A stretch of 6,097 bases of DNA from Actinomycetota bacterium (GTDB lineage Bacteria; Actinomycetota; Actinomycetes; Nanopelagicales; Nanopelagicaceae). Shown here in pieces: positions 5,498-6,097 of the stretch. A model generated the notes under the pieces. The model was not told where the DNA came from, searched no databases, and saw nothing but the letters and a program-made list of their open reading frames with translations. How positions within the stretch are numbered: the first letter of the stretch is position 1; each line of letters begins with the position of its first letter. The stretch lies in contig WLNM01000070.1 in the NCBI GenBank assembly GCA_009699825.1, positions 1 to 6,097 of the forward strand. Direction: 5' to 3'. The translations under genes were made by a program, and so were the position numbers.

Positions 5498-6097
5498 CTT
5501 TAAAAGTATCTTCAACCATTTGATTTAAAGTTCTCACTGGCCTCCAATTAAGAAGCATCTCTGCCTTATCTATATTGGCAACTAGTACAGCGGGATCTCC
5601 GGAACGTCTAGGCGCATCAACAGTTGGTGGTGGCGTATTTTTCACACGAGAAACTGCTTCTATAACTTTTGCAACTGAATACCCAGCACCTGAACCGATA
5701 TTAAAAATATGATGAGTCGAATCCGTCAAATATTTCAGCGCTCTCATATGCGCATCGATTAGATCGATGACATGAACATAATCGCGGATGCACGTTCCAT
5801 CAGGAGTATTCCAATCGCGACCAAAAATTTGCAGAGGTGACTCTGTGCTTGCTCGAAGTGCACTCGGAATCAGATGTGTTTCAGGATCATGGCGTTCTGC
5901 AAGCCATCCACGATCAGTCTGGAGCGCGCCAGCGACGTTGAAATAACGCAATGACACTGCAGCCAGATTCTGAGTCAATGCTGCTGTCGATAAGTCACGT
6001 TCAATCGCTAACTTAGTTTCACCGTAGGGATTAGTTGGAGCACATTGTGCGCTTTCGGAAACAGGAGAAGATTCTGGTTCACCATATGCCGCCGCCG
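5490..6097 (-). CDS. galE: UDP-glucose 4-epimerase, C-terminal part (5' end outside window)
   Basis: On the minus strand the frame is open from the window edge (6095) to a TAA at 5492-5490, giving 201 visible residues. GalE interconverts UDP-glucose and UDP-galactose with bound NAD in the cytoplasm, feeding galactose use and cell-surface polysaccharides. The sequence begins AAAYGEP, next to the catalytic serine, which would lie just off the edge. The short-chain dehydrogenase Y-x3-K pair is in NPYGETK (Y24, K28). Then come SLRYFNVAGA, the GalE signature TPDGTCIRDYVHV with a following DLIDAHMRAL, NIGSGAGYSV and APRRSGDPA. By comparison with E. coli GalE (338 residues, Y149/K153), about 125 N-terminal residues including the NAD-binding glycine motif are missing. 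A TTG at 5978 is internal, since the Y-x3-K motif lies upstream of it. Related NDP-sugar epimerases are possible, but the signature favours GalE. Confidence 0.9.
   Translation of the reverse strand, partial: AAAYGEPESSPVSESAQCAPTNPYGETKLAIERDLSTAALTQNLAAVSLRYFNVAGALQTDRGWLAERHDPETHLIPSALRASTESPLQIFGRDWNTPDGTCIRDYVHVIDLIDAHMRALKYLTDSTHHIFNIGSGAGYSVAKVIEAVSRVKNTPPPTVDAPRRSGDPAVLVANIDKAEMLLNWRPVRTLNQMVEDTFKAS

Noticed and set aside
5490..5978. Epimerase read as a complete 162-residue protein starting at TTG 5978
   Set aside because: The frame stays open to the window edge, and the upstream 39 residues contain the conserved YGEP and NPYGETK catalytic region. The real gene therefore begins outside the window.

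Overview
The window looks like a stretch of actinobacterial chromosome. The adjacent dgt-like and dnaG genes are a familiar actinobacterial pairing, and the DUF218 (YdcF-like) protein and the HtrA-type protease also fit this group. Base composition is only moderate in G+C (mid-40s percent by eye, not computed), and codons often end in A or T. Genes are packed with overlaps of a few bases or gaps of 0-9 bases. That combination suggests a streamlined, low-GC actinobacterium such as the freshwater acI / Candidatus Nanopelagicales group. This placement is inferred from style and protein similarity as I remember it; no search was run.

Left part (1-3527, + strand): a three-gene run comprising the C-terminal part of a YdcF-like DUF218 protein, a dGTP triphosphohydrolase-like HD protein (ATGA overlap) and DNA primase (9-base gap). 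The last two belong to nucleotide-pool control and replication priming. Middle (3528-3745): a short non-coding segment with a plausible promoter, a small leader hairpin, a complete tRNA-Asn(GUU) and a perfect 11-bp tandem duplication just after the tRNA. Right part (3746-5497, + strand): a second tight run comprising a small Tat-exported Rieske 2Fe-2S protein, a secreted or membrane-anchored HtrA-like serine protease starting on the base after the Rieske stop codon, and a stand-alone ACT-domain protein. Right edge (5490-6097, - strand): the C-terminal two thirds of a UDP-glucose 4-epimerase (GalE type). It converges on the ACT gene and overlaps its 3' end by 8 bases.

The left genes are core housekeeping functions. 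The Rieske-HtrA pair is the most interesting part: two exported proteins that are probably translationally coupled, a Rieske protein with no cytochrome b partner beside it, and a protease with a small two-cysteine segment ahead of its catalytic domain. I found no insertion sequence, CRISPR array, phage gene or convincing intrinsic terminator, and no gap longer than about 220 bases between protein genes. Nothing here clearly amounts to an undescribed system; the findings are modest leads.
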